A stretch of 64,000 bases of DNA from Halopseudomonas oceani (GCF_002903165.1 NZ_PPSK01000019.1:1-64000); one strand, 5' to 3'. Positions 28,436 to 36,952 are shown, numbered from the stretch's first letter. Translations and numbers: made by a program. The notes: generated by a model not told the origin, from the sequence alone.

Positions 28436-28935
28436 GCAAACTCCTCAATCCCGCTGGCGTCCAGGCGATAACCCGCGTTTGCCAGCTCGCTTTCACTCTG
28501 CTCGACCCGCAAGGTGCCGGTGATCCAGTACGGCACCCAGGTTGCGTCCAGAGCGATGCCGATTTCACTGTGAACCAGCACGATCTGGTTCGAGGGGGGC
28601 GGTGGTACGTGGATGCAGGCACCGAAGTAGGGTACCAGCAGAAACTCGGTGACGCGCTGGTTTGGGTCGACATTGAGCGGAACCACATAGCCCGGCAATT
28701 TAACCTCCTGGCCGTCCAGTTCTGCGACTGTGGGCGCGTTGGTCATGCTTTGGGTTAGCGGATCGGCAGGGGGCTGATCTTCCGACTGGAGGCCGTCATG
28801 GCGTGCCGGCGGCATCCCGTACAGGTAGCCGGTACCGGCGGGCACCAGTTCCTCCCAGCTAAGCTCGCGGGCGGCTTCAGCTGGCAGGGCAAGCAGACCC
28901 AGGGTCAGAGCAAGCAGGCGGGTGAGGCGGGTCAT
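28429..28935 (-). CDS. DUF3299 family periplasmic protein of the zinc-type operon
   Basis: 168 residues with a signal peptide (MTRLTRLLALTLGLLALPAEA). The family core LDGQEVKLPGYVVPLNVDPNQRVTEFLLVPYFGACIHVPPPPSNQIVLV is seen at about 72-120; it includes Cys and His residues (CIHVPPPPSNQ) that could bind metal. DUF3299 proteins often travel with MacB/FtsX-type ABC transporters, as here. Last gene of the operon starting at 31581. Function not established. Confidence 0.85.
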   Translation of the reverse strand: MTRLTRLLALTLGLLALPAEAARELSWEELVPAGTGYLYGMPPARHDGLQSEDQPPADPLTQSMTNAPTVAELDGQEVKLPGYVVPLNVDPNQRVTEFLLVPYFGACIHVPPPPSNQIVLVHSEIGIALDATWVPYWITGTLRVEQSESELANAGYRLDASGIEEFAY

Positions 28936-28950
28936 GGTATGTGCAGATTC

Positions 28951-30213
28951 CTAAAGTCGAATGGATAAGCCGTCGAGCAACGCCTGTCGATAGGCACGCC
29001 AGGCTGGAATGCATCCCATCAGCACGCTGGCGCCGACGATGCCGGCAAGCAGCGCCAACTCGTTGCCGGTTGGCCAGCCGAGCGGCAGGAACAGACCGTA
29101 TTGCTGTTCCAGCCAGGGCCGGGCCACAGCAATGCCGGCGTACAGCAGGCCCAGGCCGAGCGCGATACCGGCGATGGTCAGGCTGACAGCCTCCAGCAAC
29201 AGCAAGCCGAAGATATGCAGCGGCCGCGCACCGACCGAGCGCAGTACGGCCATTTCCCGGCGTCGCTCGTTCAGGCCACTGAGAATCGCGGTCAGCATGC
29301 CTACCAGTCCGGTCAGTACGACAAATACGGACACCAGCAGCAATGCTTTTTCCGCCACGCTAAGCAGCCCCCAGAGTTCCTGCAGGGCAACGCCGGGCAG
29401 GATGGCCAGCAGCGGCTCACCCGTGAACTCGTTGATCTGACGCTGCAAGGCAAAGGTATCGATGCGGCGATTGAGGCCAAGCATAAACGCGGTAATGGCG
29501 TGCGGCGTCAGGTCCAGCTCACGCGCCTGCTCGGCGCTAATCCTGCCGGCGCCGCGCGCGGGCATGCCCTGCTGCCAGTCCACGTGCAGGGCTTCGATGC
29601 CTTGCAGACTAACATGGATAGTGCGATCAACCGGGGTGCCGGTCTTGGCCAGGATGCCGACTACGTGGAAGGGTTTGTCCGCATGTTTGACGAAGCTGAC
29701 CGCGCCGGCGCCGTGGGCCAGCACCAGCTCGGTGCCGAGCTGATACCCGAGTTCCTGTGCGACGTCCGCGCCGAGCACCGCATCATAGAGATCGGAAAAC
29801 GGCTGGCCCTGGCTGAAGCTCAGGCTGCGATTGCGGCCAAAGTGGTAATGCTCGAAATAGGCCTGACTGGTGCCGAGTACGCGGAAGCCGCGGTGTGAGT
29901 CACCAAGCGACAACGGGATAGCCCATTTGACCTGCGGCTGACTGCTGATCTGCTGGAAGCTGTCCCAGCGAATATTGTTAGTGGCGTTGCCGATACGAAA
30001 AACGGAATACAGCAGCAACTGAACCGAGCCGGAACGGGCTCCGACGATCAGGTCAGTGCCGCTGACGGTGCTGGCAAAGCTGCTGCGAGCCTCGGTGCGA
30101 ACCCGCTCAACGGCGAGCAGCAGGGTGACGCTCAGGGCAATTGCAAGCACGGTAAGCAGGGCAGAAAAACGGCGGTTGGCCAGACTCTGGATAGCAAGGC
30201 GCAGCAGATACAT
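28951..30213 (-). CDS. ABC transporter permease, FtsX/MacB type
   Basis: 420 residues. One N-terminal transmembrane helix (about 12-33), a large periplasmic domain (about 35-275) and three C-terminal helices (LLVSVFVVLTGLVGMLTAILSGL, LLLEAVSLTIAGIALGLGLLYAGIAV, ELALLAGIVGASVLMGCIPAW) give the FtsX/MacB fold. Such permeases usually do not import solutes but move or release envelope substrates by mechanical transmission. The stop-start overlap with the ATPase gene (one base at 30213) supports a single transporter. Confidence 0.87.
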   Translation of the reverse strand: MYLLRLAIQSLANRRFSALLTVLAIALSVTLLLAVERVRTEARSSFASTVSGTDLIVGARSGSVQLLLYSVFRIGNATNNIRWDSFQQISSQPQVKWAIPLSLGDSHRGFRVLGTSQAYFEHYHFGRNRSLSFSQGQPFSDLYDAVLGADVAQELGYQLGTELVLAHGAGAVSFVKHADKPFHVVGILAKTGTPVDRTIHVSLQGIEALHVDWQQGMPARGAGRISAEQARELDLTPHAITAFMLGLNRRIDTFALQRQINEFTGEPLLAILPGVALQELWGLLSVAEKALLLVSVFVVLTGLVGMLTAILSGLNERRREMAVLRSVGARPLHIFGLLLLEAVSLTIAGIALGLGLLYAGIAVARPWLEQQYGLFLPLGWPTGNELALLAGIVGASVLMGCIPAWRAYRQALLDGLSIRL

Positions 30214-30923
30214 CAGAATGTCTCCGGCTGACTGGCGCGGTTCAACTCGGCCAGCGACAGGGCGCGATCAAAGCGCGTGGCGAGGCTGGTGTCGTGGCTG
30301 ACAAACAGCAGGCTGCTGCCCATCTGTGCGCACTCGTCGAACAGCAGCTTGAGAAAGGCGTCGCGGCTGTCGGCATCCAGTGCCGAGGTTGGCTCGTCCG
30401 CGATGACCAGTTCAGGGCTGCCGATCAGTGCGCGGGCGGCGGCCACGCGCTGTTGCTGGCCGATCGACAGGGCGCTGGCGCTGCGTTGTTGCAGGGTAGT
30501 ATCGCTTAGCCCGAGTTCTCGCAGCAGATGTTCGGCGGCGGCGTTCAGGCTGGGATGTTGACGCAGTGCACGTTCGCGGCGCAGGGCTGAAAAGCGGCAG
30601 GGCAGGGTAACGTTGTCGAGTACCGACAGGTACGGCAGCAGGTTGAACTGCTGAAACAGGTAACCGGTGTGGTCAGCGCGAAAGCGGTCTCTGCGCAGGG
30701 CGGAGAGTTGACCCAGTGACTGGCCCAGCAGGTTGATCTCGCCCCTCTGCGGCTGGTGCACTCCGCCGAGCAGCCCGAGCAGCGTGGTCTTGCCGCTGCC
30801 GGACGGGCCCTTGAGAAACAGCCGCTCTCCCGGCTGAAGGGTGAAGGCCGGAATGTCCAGCAAGGTCGGCTGGCCCGGCCAGGCGAACTGCAGGTCAGTG
30901 ACCTGCAGCAGAGGTGTGGTCAT
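30213..30923 (-). CDS. ABC transporter ATP-binding protein
   Basis: 236 residues with Walker A GPSGSGKTT (39-47), Q-loop FQQFNLLPYLSV, signature LSIGQQQRV and Walker B LVIADEPTSALD. It belongs to the MacB/LolD-like class that pairs with FtsX-type permeases. It begins 7 bases after the ZrgA-like gene and overlaps the permease gene by one base. Confidence 0.93.
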   Translation of the reverse strand: MTTPLLQVTDLQFAWPGQPTLLDIPAFTLQPGERLFLKGPSGSGKTTLLGLLGGVHQPQRGEINLLGQSLGQLSALRRDRFRADHTGYLFQQFNLLPYLSVLDNVTLPCRFSALRRERALRQHPSLNAAAEHLLRELGLSDTTLQQRSASALSIGQQQRVAAARALIGSPELVIADEPTSALDADSRDAFLKLLFDECAQMGSSLLFVSHDTSLATRFDRALSLAELNRASQPETF

Positions 30924-30930
30924 GTTGGCT

Positions 30931-31581
30931 TTAGTCCAATGACAGCGTGGGTTGGTCGGCGGTCAGCACGGCGCCATGCTGGCCGCTGGTGGTGATGGCC
31001 TGCACCTGAATGCGCTGCATCGCCGGAAAGCTATTGAACAACGGCAGGGTCAGCGCTTCAAGTCGCTCGGGAGTCGAGCAGTTGAAGTCAAAGCGGCCCT
31101 CGATATCGGCGTGTTCACCGTGTTCATGGTCGTGATGATCGTCGTGGTCATCATGCTGTTCATGTTCGCCCGATGCGTGATCGTCATGATGCTCATGCTC
31201 ATGCTCATGCTCATGCTCATGCTCATGCTCATCCGAGTCTTCGTCCTCGTGTGCGGCAAACAGAGGGCTCTCCAGCTCGACTTGCTGCAGTGTGCAGCCG
31301 GCTGCCGGGGTGAAACTGAACAGTGTGTCAGCCTGTTCGAGTGCCGCTTTGACGCGGGCGACGGTAGCGCGATCCTCGTCATTGCTTGGCAGGTGCTCGA
31401 AGCCAACCAGATTGGCTGCGGGGCTGTCGAGCTCAAGGCTCACGAGGCTGCCATCCACCACCAGGTTGAGGCTTGCAACGCCGTGCTCATGGGCGCCGAG
31501 GCTGGCGTGCTGGTGTTCTTCGGCAAGGACGGACTGGCTGACGGACAGGGCGACGCTCAGGGCAAGCAGGGTACGGCGCAT
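30931..31581 (-). CDS. zrgA: ZrgA-like (DUF2796) histidine-rich periplasmic zinc protein
   Basis: 216 residues: a signal peptide (MRRTLLALSVALSVSQSVLA), an N-terminal domain beginning EEHQHASLGAHEHGVASLNLVVDG, a long His/Asp/Glu stretch (about 113-157) and a C-terminal domain. This is the DUF2796/ZrgA family, which in Vibrio cholerae takes part in zinc acquisition with neighbouring ABC genes. The His-rich stretch is an obvious metal-binding region and is encoded by a perfect hexanucleotide repeat. A Zur-like operator sits directly upstream. The symbol is by family resemblance. Confidence 0.87.
   Translation of the reverse strand: MRRTLLALSVALSVSQSVLAEEHQHASLGAHEHGVASLNLVVDGSLVSLELDSPAANLVGFEHLPSNDEDRATVARVKAALEQADTLFSFTPAAGCTLQQVELESPLFAAHEDEDSDEHEHEHEHEHEHEHHDDHASGEHEQHDDHDDHHDHEHGEHADIEGRFDFNCSTPERLEALTLPLFNSFPAMQRIQVQAITTSGQHGAVLTADQPTLSLD
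31191..31232. repeat. Perfect hexanucleotide tandem repeat (seven copies)
   Basis: GCTCAT is repeated seven times without error inside the ZrgA-like gene; on the coding strand it gives alternating His-Glu. Because the unit is six bases, slippage would change the number of His-Glu pairs without shifting the frame. Confidence 0.95.
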
Positions 31582-31597
31582 GGGTAAGCTCCTGGTT

Positions 31598-31638
31598 GAA
31601 ATAAAATGTTATCTTATTTCATTTTTGCGATAAGGCAA
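31598..31638 (-). promoter_or_regulatory. Zur-like operator over the promoter of the zrgA operon
   Basis: The segment 31603-31625 follows the zinc-uptake-regulator pattern GAAATGTTATA-N-TATAACATTTC at most positions (best part AAATGTTAT...CATTT). A second, perfect dyad GAAATAA-N9-TTATTTC covers 31598-31620. On the - strand TTGCCT (31638-31633) and TAAGAT (31616-31611) form a promoter with a 16-base spacer, so a bound repressor would cover the -10 region, 22-44 bases before the ATG. Consensus is quoted from memory. Confidence 0.6.
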
Positions 31639-31651
31639 CCCCGCATTTATC

Positions 31652-31685
31652 GCTCCCGGTCATGCACTGTCGCCGACGCGGGAGC
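31652..31685. other. Inverted repeat after the cnoX-like gene
   Basis: GCTCCCG (31652-31658) and CGGGAGC (31679-31685) can pair around a 20-base loop in the gap between cnoX and the zrgA operon. No T-run follows on the - strand, so it is only a weak terminator candidate. Confidence 0.3.
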
Positions 31686-31696
31686 AATTGATTGAA

Positions 31697-32575
31697 TCAG
31701 TAGAGGGCCTGGTACAGCTTGCGGCGGTACTGCACCGTGAGTGGGTGATCGCCCCCCAGCAGATCAAAGACCTGCAGCAGGGTCTTCTGCGCTGCTCCGT
31801 CATTCCAGCTGCGGTCGCGCTGCAGCAGGTCAAGCAGCGATGCCAGGGCGCTGTCGCCATGGCCATCAGTGAGGTCGTGCAGGGCCAGCTGGTAGCGTGC
31901 CTCGCTGTCACCTGCGTCGGCGTTCAGGCGTGCTTGCAGTTGCTCGCGGGAGGGGATGCCGCTGGTCTGGCGGGCGAAATTCAGTTGCGCCTTGAGTGCG
32001 CTCAAAGTTTGTTTGTGGCTGTCTTGCTGTTGGACGGCGCTGATGACTTGCTCGGCGTCGTCCAGTTGGTTGTCGGCCAGCAGTGCGCGAGCCAATACCA
32101 ACAGCAACGCATCATCCGGCTCCGCCTGCAGGGCCGATTGCAACAGGGTGATCGCCTGCTGCGGCTGGCCAGCATCGATCAGCGCCTGTGCCTGGCTGGC
32201 CAGATCTTCTCCGGGCTGCTCGGCAACGGGTGCGGGCTCGTTGACGTGCGGCGTCAGCAGTTCACGAATGGCACTCTCGGTTTGTACGCCGGCGAAGCCC
32301 TCGACCGGCTGGCCGTCCTTGAATAGTACGACGGTCGGCAGACTGCGGATGCCGAAGCGCTCGGTCAGGCCTGGCTCTGCGTCGCAGTTGACCTTGGCCA
32401 GCAGCAGTTCGCCTTCGTAGCTGTCGACAATTTTCTCCAGTACTGGAAACAGCGCTTTGCAGGGCGCGCACCAGTCGGCCCAGAAGTCCACCAACACGGG
32501 TTTGTGGAAGGAGTTTTCGAGCACGTAGCGATCGAAGGTATCGGTGGTGGCGTCGAACAGATAGGGCGATGACAT
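31697..32575 (-). CDS. cnoX: CnoX/YbbN-type thioredoxin with TPR domain
   Basis: 292 residues. A thioredoxin fold (about 1-110) carries the redox-active motif WCAPCK (Cys36, Cys39) and the cis-Pro SLPTVVLF, followed by a TPR-rich helical region (about 125-290). This is the CnoX family, chaperones that protect proteins from oxidative aggregation and hand them to GroEL or DnaK. E. coli CnoX has lost the catalytic Cys pair; this one keeps it and so can probably also reduce disulfides. Follows the methyltransferase and LysR genes on the same strand. Confidence 0.9.
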   Translation of the reverse strand: MSSPYLFDATTDTFDRYVLENSFHKPVLVDFWADWCAPCKALFPVLEKIVDSYEGELLLAKVNCDAEPGLTERFGIRSLPTVVLFKDGQPVEGFAGVQTESAIRELLTPHVNEPAPVAEQPGEDLASQAQALIDAGQPQQAITLLQSALQAEPDDALLLVLARALLADNQLDDAEQVISAVQQQDSHKQTLSALKAQLNFARQTSGIPSREQLQARLNADAGDSEARYQLALHDLTDGHGDSALASLLDLLQRDRSWNDGAAQKTLLQVFDLLGGDHPLTVQYRRKLYQALY

Positions 32576-32633
32576 GGACTATTCCGCTGCGGTGATATCG
32601 AGTTTGGCTTATATGGTGGCGATGGCGCCAAGG

Positions 32634-33287
32634 TCAAGGGGTAAGCTGGTACAGGCTGACATCGCGAAACTCGAGCGGCTCACCCAGATCGGGCCAGGTA
32701 CGCCCCGACAGGATGGCGCTGCGCTGGTAACGGGGGTGGGTCAGGTTACGTACCCGCGAGTCGGCAATCAGTACGTTGCCGGCGCGCTCGGCGAAGTGGT
32801 CCAGCAGCGGACGGTTCTCGATGTCGTAGAGCACGTCAGCGGCGATAAGCAGATCGATCTCGCCTTCAACGGCGAAGTAGTTGTCAGACAGCACGATCTG
32901 CATGTCATTGAGCCGGGCGTTGAGTGCGCAGGCCAGCAGGGCGGGGCGGTCGAGGTCACAGGCGATAGCCTGTTCGGCGCCCGCCATGCGGCAGGCCAGG
33001 GCGACCACACCGGAACCCGCGCCGAAATCCAGTACCCGCTTGCCGCGCACCTGTTCTGGGTGATCCAGCACCCAACGCGCCAGCGCCAGACCGCTGCCCC
33101 AACAGAATCCCCAGTAGGGCGGGTGCTCCAACAGACGACGGGTTTCATCGCTAGCGAAGGCACGATCGAGATTGCGCGGATCGAGCAACCACAGCTCCAG
33201 TTCCGGCAGGCCGGGCAGGCGGCTCGGCACAAGCTGGGCATCGGGCAGAACCTGATGCAGTTCAGCGGTAAGGGCGTCGAGTGTCAT
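32634..33287 (-). CDS. Class I SAM-dependent methyltransferase
   Basis: 217 residues from ATG 33287 (MTLDALTAELHQVLPDAQ), with AGGAA upstream. The SAM-binding motif VLDFGAGSGVVALACRMAG (about 84-102) is followed by the acidic loop ACDLDRPALLACALNARLN. The N-terminal PPYWGFCWGSGLALARWVL matches the family of protein lysine methyltransferases related to ETF-beta and L11 methyltransferases. The substrate cannot be read from the sequence. It lies 16 bases downstream of the LysR gene. Confidence 0.82.
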   Translation of the reverse strand: MTLDALTAELHQVLPDAQLVPSRLPGLPELELWLLDPRNLDRAFASDETRRLLEHPPYWGFCWGSGLALARWVLDHPEQVRGKRVLDFGAGSGVVALACRMAGAEQAIACDLDRPALLACALNARLNDMQIVLSDNYFAVEGEIDLLIAADVLYDIENRPLLDHFAERAGNVLIADSRVRNLTHPRYQRSAILSGRTWPDLGEPLEFRDVSLYQLTP

Positions 33288-33303
33288 GGTCGGGTTCCTG
33301 AAG

Positions 33304-34251
33304 TCAGGCGGGCATTGTAGCGAGTTCACTCGCTGTCGGGTGTTGCGGTGTCAGCGGTATGTCGGCCAGCCGGGTGCGCAGGAACTCGATCAGTGCCCGG
33401 GTGGCCAGGGTTGGATAGAGGTTGGGCGCGGTCAGCAGGTATAGGTGATCGCCCCAGGCATCGACTCGCGCGCGGTAGCCAGGCAGCACGGCTTTCAGGC
33501 TGCCGGCATTCAGCTCCTCGCGCACCGCGTAGTAGGGCAGCAAAGCGCAACCCAGCCCCTGCAGTGCGGCGCGCCGCAGGAACAGCATGTCCTCTGTCTG
33601 CAAGCGTGGGCGCAGGGTCAGCTGCTGGCTGTGCTTGCCATCGGACAGCTCCAGCGGCAGGCGCAGATCCGGCACCTTGACGCTCACGACATCACAGCGC
33701 AGCAGGTCCTCTGGCGCCGCTGGTGTACCGATGCGTTGCAGGTAGCTGGGGCTGGCGCACAGCACCCATTCGATGGGGCCCAGATCGCGGGCGACCAGCG
33801 TATCCGGCGGGGTGTTGGTGACGCGAATGGCGACGTCAATTTCCTCGGCTACCAGATCGAAGATGCGGTTGCTGAAGGTCAGCTGCAGGGTCACATCCGG
33901 ATAGGTGTCGGCAAACTCCAGCAGCAGCGGGCCGATGATCTGCTGGCCAAGCGCCGAGGGTACGCTCAGGCGCAAATGGCCGCGCAGGTTGCGCCCGAGG
34001 TTGTCGACCGTCGATTGCAGCGCGCTCAGCTCCTGGCTAATACGGGCGGCGTGTTCATATAACGCCCAGCCGATCTGGGTCGGCTCGACCCGCCGGGTAG
34101 TGCGGCGCAGCAGCTGCACCTGCAGATCCTGCTCCAGTGCCTTGAGGCGCCGGCTGATATGCGAACGCGAGGTGCCAAGCCGACGAGCTGCACCGCTCAT
34201 GCTGCCGGCTTCGACGATGGCGCTGAAGTACTGCAGGGTTTTGATATCCAT
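33304..34251 (-). CDS. LysR-family transcriptional regulator
   Basis: 315 residues from ATG 34251. The N-terminal winged helix-turn-helix is MDIKTLQYFSAIVEAGSMSGAARRLGTSRSHISRRLKALEQDL, followed by a LysR effector-binding domain. It is divergent from the nitronate monooxygenase/acyl-CoA synthetase pair with a 103-base shared control region, the usual sign that it regulates that pair and itself. The effector is unknown. Confidence 0.93.
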   Translation of the reverse strand: MDIKTLQYFSAIVEAGSMSGAARRLGTSRSHISRRLKALEQDLQVQLLRRTTRRVEPTQIGWALYEHAARISQELSALQSTVDNLGRNLRGHLRLSVPSALGQQIIGPLLLEFADTYPDVTLQLTFSNRIFDLVAEEIDVAIRVTNTPPDTLVARDLGPIEWVLCASPSYLQRIGTPAAPEDLLRCDVVSVKVPDLRLPLELSDGKHSQQLTLRPRLQTEDMLFLRRAALQGLGCALLPYYAVREELNAGSLKAVLPGYRARVDAWGDHLYLLTAPNLYPTLATRALIEFLRTRLADIPLTPQHPTASELATMPA

Positions 34252-34256
34252 AATTG

Positions 34257-34308
34257 TTGCCGATTGGTAAACAGTTTGGGCATTGAGTGTGTGCATTGTA
34301 GATCAATG
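34257..34308. promoter_or_regulatory. Candidate LysR-binding dyads in the divergent control region
   Basis: TTGCCGATTGGTAA (34257-34270) is an imperfect dyad of the T-N11-A type. CATTGA (34281-34286) and TCAATG (34303-34308) are perfect inverted arms that straddle the -35 of the + strand promoter. Either could be the recognition or activation site of the adjacent LysR protein. Confidence 0.4.
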
Positions 34309-34324
34309 GCGGCGCTTCTATAGT
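34296..34324 (+). promoter_or_regulatory. Promoter of the nitronate monooxygenase-like gene
   Basis: TTGTAG (34296-34301) and TATAGT (34319-34324) are 17 bases apart; the transcript would start near 34331, 24 bases before the ATG. The imperfect -35 lies inside a dyad, which fits a LysR-activated promoter. Confidence 0.65.
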
Positions 34325-34354
34325 CGGTCAACCACAACTACAAGGAATGCACGC

Positions 34355-35341
34355 ATGAGTATGCCCGCCGTACTGCAAGGCAATCTGAGCCTGCCGGTCA
34401 TCTGTTCGCCGCTGTTTATCATCTCCAACCCGGACCTGGTTATTGCCCAGTGCAAGGCCGGTGTTGTCGGCTCGTTTCCGGCCCTCAACGCGCGCCCGGC
34501 CGAAGTGCTGGACGAATGGCTGCAACGCATTACCACCGAGCTGGCGGACTACAAGGCGGCAAACCCGGATGCTGTGGTGGCGCCGTTTGCGGTCAACCAG
34601 ATCGTGCACAGCAGCAACGACCGTCTGCAGCACGACGTCGAGCTGTGCGTGAAGTACAAGGTGCCGATCATCATCACCAGCCTGCGCGCACCCAATGAAG
34701 TGGTTGGCCCGATTCACAGCTATGGTGGCCTGGTGTTCCATGACGTGATCAACGTCAAGCACGCCAAAAAGGCTATCGAAGCCGATGTCGATGGCCTGAT
34801 CCTGGTGTGCGCTGGCGCCGGAGGGCATGCCGGTCAGCTCAGCCCGTTCGCGCTGGTGTCGGAAATTCGCGCTTTTTACGACGGCCCGATCATTCTTTCT
34901 GGCTCGATTACCAAGGGTGAGCAGATCCTTGCTGCGCAGGCGATGGGCGCGGATCTGGCCTATATGGGCACGCGCTTTATTGCCACCCATGAAGCTAACG
35001 CCGATGCGGCTTACAAGCAGATGTTGGTCGATACGACGGCTGACGACATCGTTTACAGCAACCTGTTTACCGGCGTGCACGGCAATTATCTGAAACCGAG
35101 CATTGTCAATTCCGGCATGGACCCGGACAACCTGCCCGAAGGCGACAAGAGCAGCATGAAGTTCGGTTCCGGTGGCAGCAGCAAGACCAAGGCTTGGCGC
35201 GATATCTGGGGCGCAGGTCAGGGCGTTGGCAGCATTGGCGCGGTCACCTCGACAGCGGAAGCGGTCAGCACGCTGGAGCGCGAGTACCACGAGGCACAGG
35301 AGCGCATGGCGCGTATTACCCAACCCTTTGGAGCGCGCTGA
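34355..35341 (+). CDS. NAD(P)H-dependent flavin oxidoreductase, nitronate monooxygenase family
   Basis: 328 residues from ATG 34355 (AAGGA upstream). The FMN-binding TIM-barrel family is indicated by ICSPLFIISNPDLVIAQCKAGVVGSFPALNARP, the GLILVCAGAGGHAGQLSPFALVSEIR segment near residues 150-175 with the conserved His, and GPIILSGSITKGEQILAAQAMGADLAYMGTRFI. Members oxidise nitronates or act as NADH:quinone or 2-enoyl oxidoreductases. It is followed by an acyl-CoA synthetase after one base, so the natural substrate may be a CoA ester or acid; that is inference. Confidence 0.85.
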   Translation: MSMPAVLQGNLSLPVICSPLFIISNPDLVIAQCKAGVVGSFPALNARPAEVLDEWLQRITTELADYKAANPDAVVAPFAVNQIVHSSNDRLQHDVELCVKYKVPIIITSLRAPNEVVGPIHSYGGLVFHDVINVKHAKKAIEADVDGLILVCAGAGGHAGQLSPFALVSEIRAFYDGPIILSGSITKGEQILAAQAMGADLAYMGTRFIATHEANADAAYKQMLVDTTADDIVYSNLFTGVHGNYLKPSIVNSGMDPDNLPEGDKSSMKFGSGGSSKTKAWRDIWGAGQGVGSIGAVTSTAEAVSTLEREYHEAQERMARITQPFGAR

Positions 35342-35342
35342 T

Positions 35343-36824
35343 ATGACGGCCGAGCTGGTTTGCGGCGAGCTGCAGCGCAGCGGTGACGAGCTGGAGCTAC
35401 GCGCGCAGCGTCTGGCTGGTGGTCTTGCGCGCATGGGGGTGGAGGATGGAGACGTCATCGCCGTGATGCTGCGCAATGGCCCGGTGTTTATCGACGCTAT
35501 TCAGAGCTGTCAGACCGCGGGATGCTACTACTGTCCGATCAACTGGCACTTCAAGAGCGACGAGGTGGCTTATTTGCTGAACGACTCGGCGGCCAAGGTG
35601 CTGCTTGTCGAGGCTGATCTGCTGGCGACGCTTGACGGTGCCATTCCGGCGGGTGTGCATGTGCTGGTAGTTGGTGGCGGGGCAGAGGATGCACGCGACT
35701 ACGAGCGCTGGCTGGCGCAGCAGGCACCCTATGACGGTCCCGAGCGTACGCCGCGAGCTCACATGGCGTACACCTCCGGCACCACCGGGCGCCCCAAGGG
35801 GGTCGTGCGGCTGGCGCCGCCGCCAGAGGCGCGCGCGCAGATGGCCGAGCATATGCGCGAGCTGTGCCGGATTGCCTGGGGCATAACCCCCGGCACGCGC
35901 GCTCTGGTGACCGCGCCGCTGTATCACAGCGCGCCAACCTCCTATGCCCAGCAGGCGATCCAGCAGGCCGAAACACTGGTGGTCATGCCGCGCTTCGACG
36001 CCGAGCAGACGCTGGCGCTGATCGAACAGCACCGGATCGAAACCGTTTATCTGGTGCCGATCATGTACGTCCGGCTGTTGCGTCTGCCGGCTGAGGTGCG
36101 GGCCAAGTACGATATTTCGTCCGTGCGCTTTGTTGCCTCGACCGGCGCGCCCTGCGCTCCGGACGTTAAGCAGGCGATGCTCGACTGGTGGGGCGACGTG
36201 ATTTTTGAAACCTACGCCTCCAGTGAGACCGGCATGATCACCCTGCAAGACCCCCAGTCGGCCCGGCGCAAGCCGGGTAGCGTAGGGCGACCGATCGGTG
36301 ATACGCGGATCCGTATCGTTGCTGAGGATGGCAAGGTGTGCGGTGTCGGTGAGCCCGGCGTGATCTACGTGCGTCAGCCGCTGGTGCCGGATTTTACCTA
36401 CCTGAACAACGACGCGGCTCGTAGCAAGGCCGGACTCGACGACCTGGCAACCGTTGGTGATATCGGCTACCTCGATGCCGACGGCTACCTCTATGTCTGT
36501 GACCGCCAGTCCGACATGGTGATCTCCGGTGGTGTGAACATCTATCCGGCGGAAATTGAACACGTGCTGATCACCTTGCCCGGTGTGCGCGACTGCGCGG
36601 TATTCGGTATGCCGGACGCCGAGTATGGCGAGTCTTTGATGGCGGTGGTCGCCGTCTCCGACCCGGATCTGGATGAAGCTGCCGTTCAGGCGTTTATCCG
36701 CAGCAACATGGCCGGTTACAAGGTTCCCCGGCGCGTCGAGCTGGTGGATGTGCTGCCCCGTGACGACAACGGCAAGGTGGCCAAGCGCAGGTTGCGTGAT
36801 AGCTATCTGAGCGCCAGCGCCTGA
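35343..36824 (+). CDS. AMP-forming acyl-CoA synthetase
   Basis: 493 residues from ATG 35343, one base after the preceding stop. The AMP-binding motif MAYTSGTTGRPKGVV (about 140-154), the adenylation motif FETYASSETGMITL and the C-terminal hinge DRQSDMVISGGVNIYPAEIE with the final Lys region DDNGKVAKRRLRD are all present. It activates a carboxylic acid as acyl-AMP then acyl-CoA; the acid is unknown. Relative to many family members the N-terminus is short. Forms an operon with the flavin oxidoreductase under the LysR-controlled promoter. Confidence 0.88.
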   Translation: MTAELVCGELQRSGDELELRAQRLAGGLARMGVEDGDVIAVMLRNGPVFIDAIQSCQTAGCYYCPINWHFKSDEVAYLLNDSAAKVLLVEADLLATLDGAIPAGVHVLVVGGGAEDARDYERWLAQQAPYDGPERTPRAHMAYTSGTTGRPKGVVRLAPPPEARAQMAEHMRELCRIAWGITPGTRALVTAPLYHSAPTSYAQQAIQQAETLVVMPRFDAEQTLALIEQHRIETVYLVPIMYVRLLRLPAEVRAKYDISSVRFVASTGAPCAPDVKQAMLDWWGDVIFETYASSETGMITLQDPQSARRKPGSVGRPIGDTRIRIVAEDGKVCGVGEPGVIYVRQPLVPDFTYLNNDAARSKAGLDDLATVGDIGYLDADGYLYVCDRQSDMVISGGVNIYPAEIEHVLITLPGVRDCAVFGMPDAEYGESLMAVVAVSDPDLDEAAVQAFIRSNMAGYKVPRRVELVDVLPRDDNGKVAKRRLRDSYLSASA

Positions 36825-36952
36825 ACACGGTGTTTCCATTTAGGCTCTGCTGCTGTTTCAGCCTGCCCGGCTTGGTGATCAGGCAGCCTCTCTGGTCCGG
36901 CGCCGGGCGGCTGAAACGCTGGCAGCCCGGTCGGGTGCGACAATGTGGTAGT

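Noticed and set aside
34328-36839. Long antisense frames over the flavin oxidoreductase and acyl-CoA synthetase genes
   Set aside because: Shadows of two well-supported enzymes with complete motifs on the + strand.
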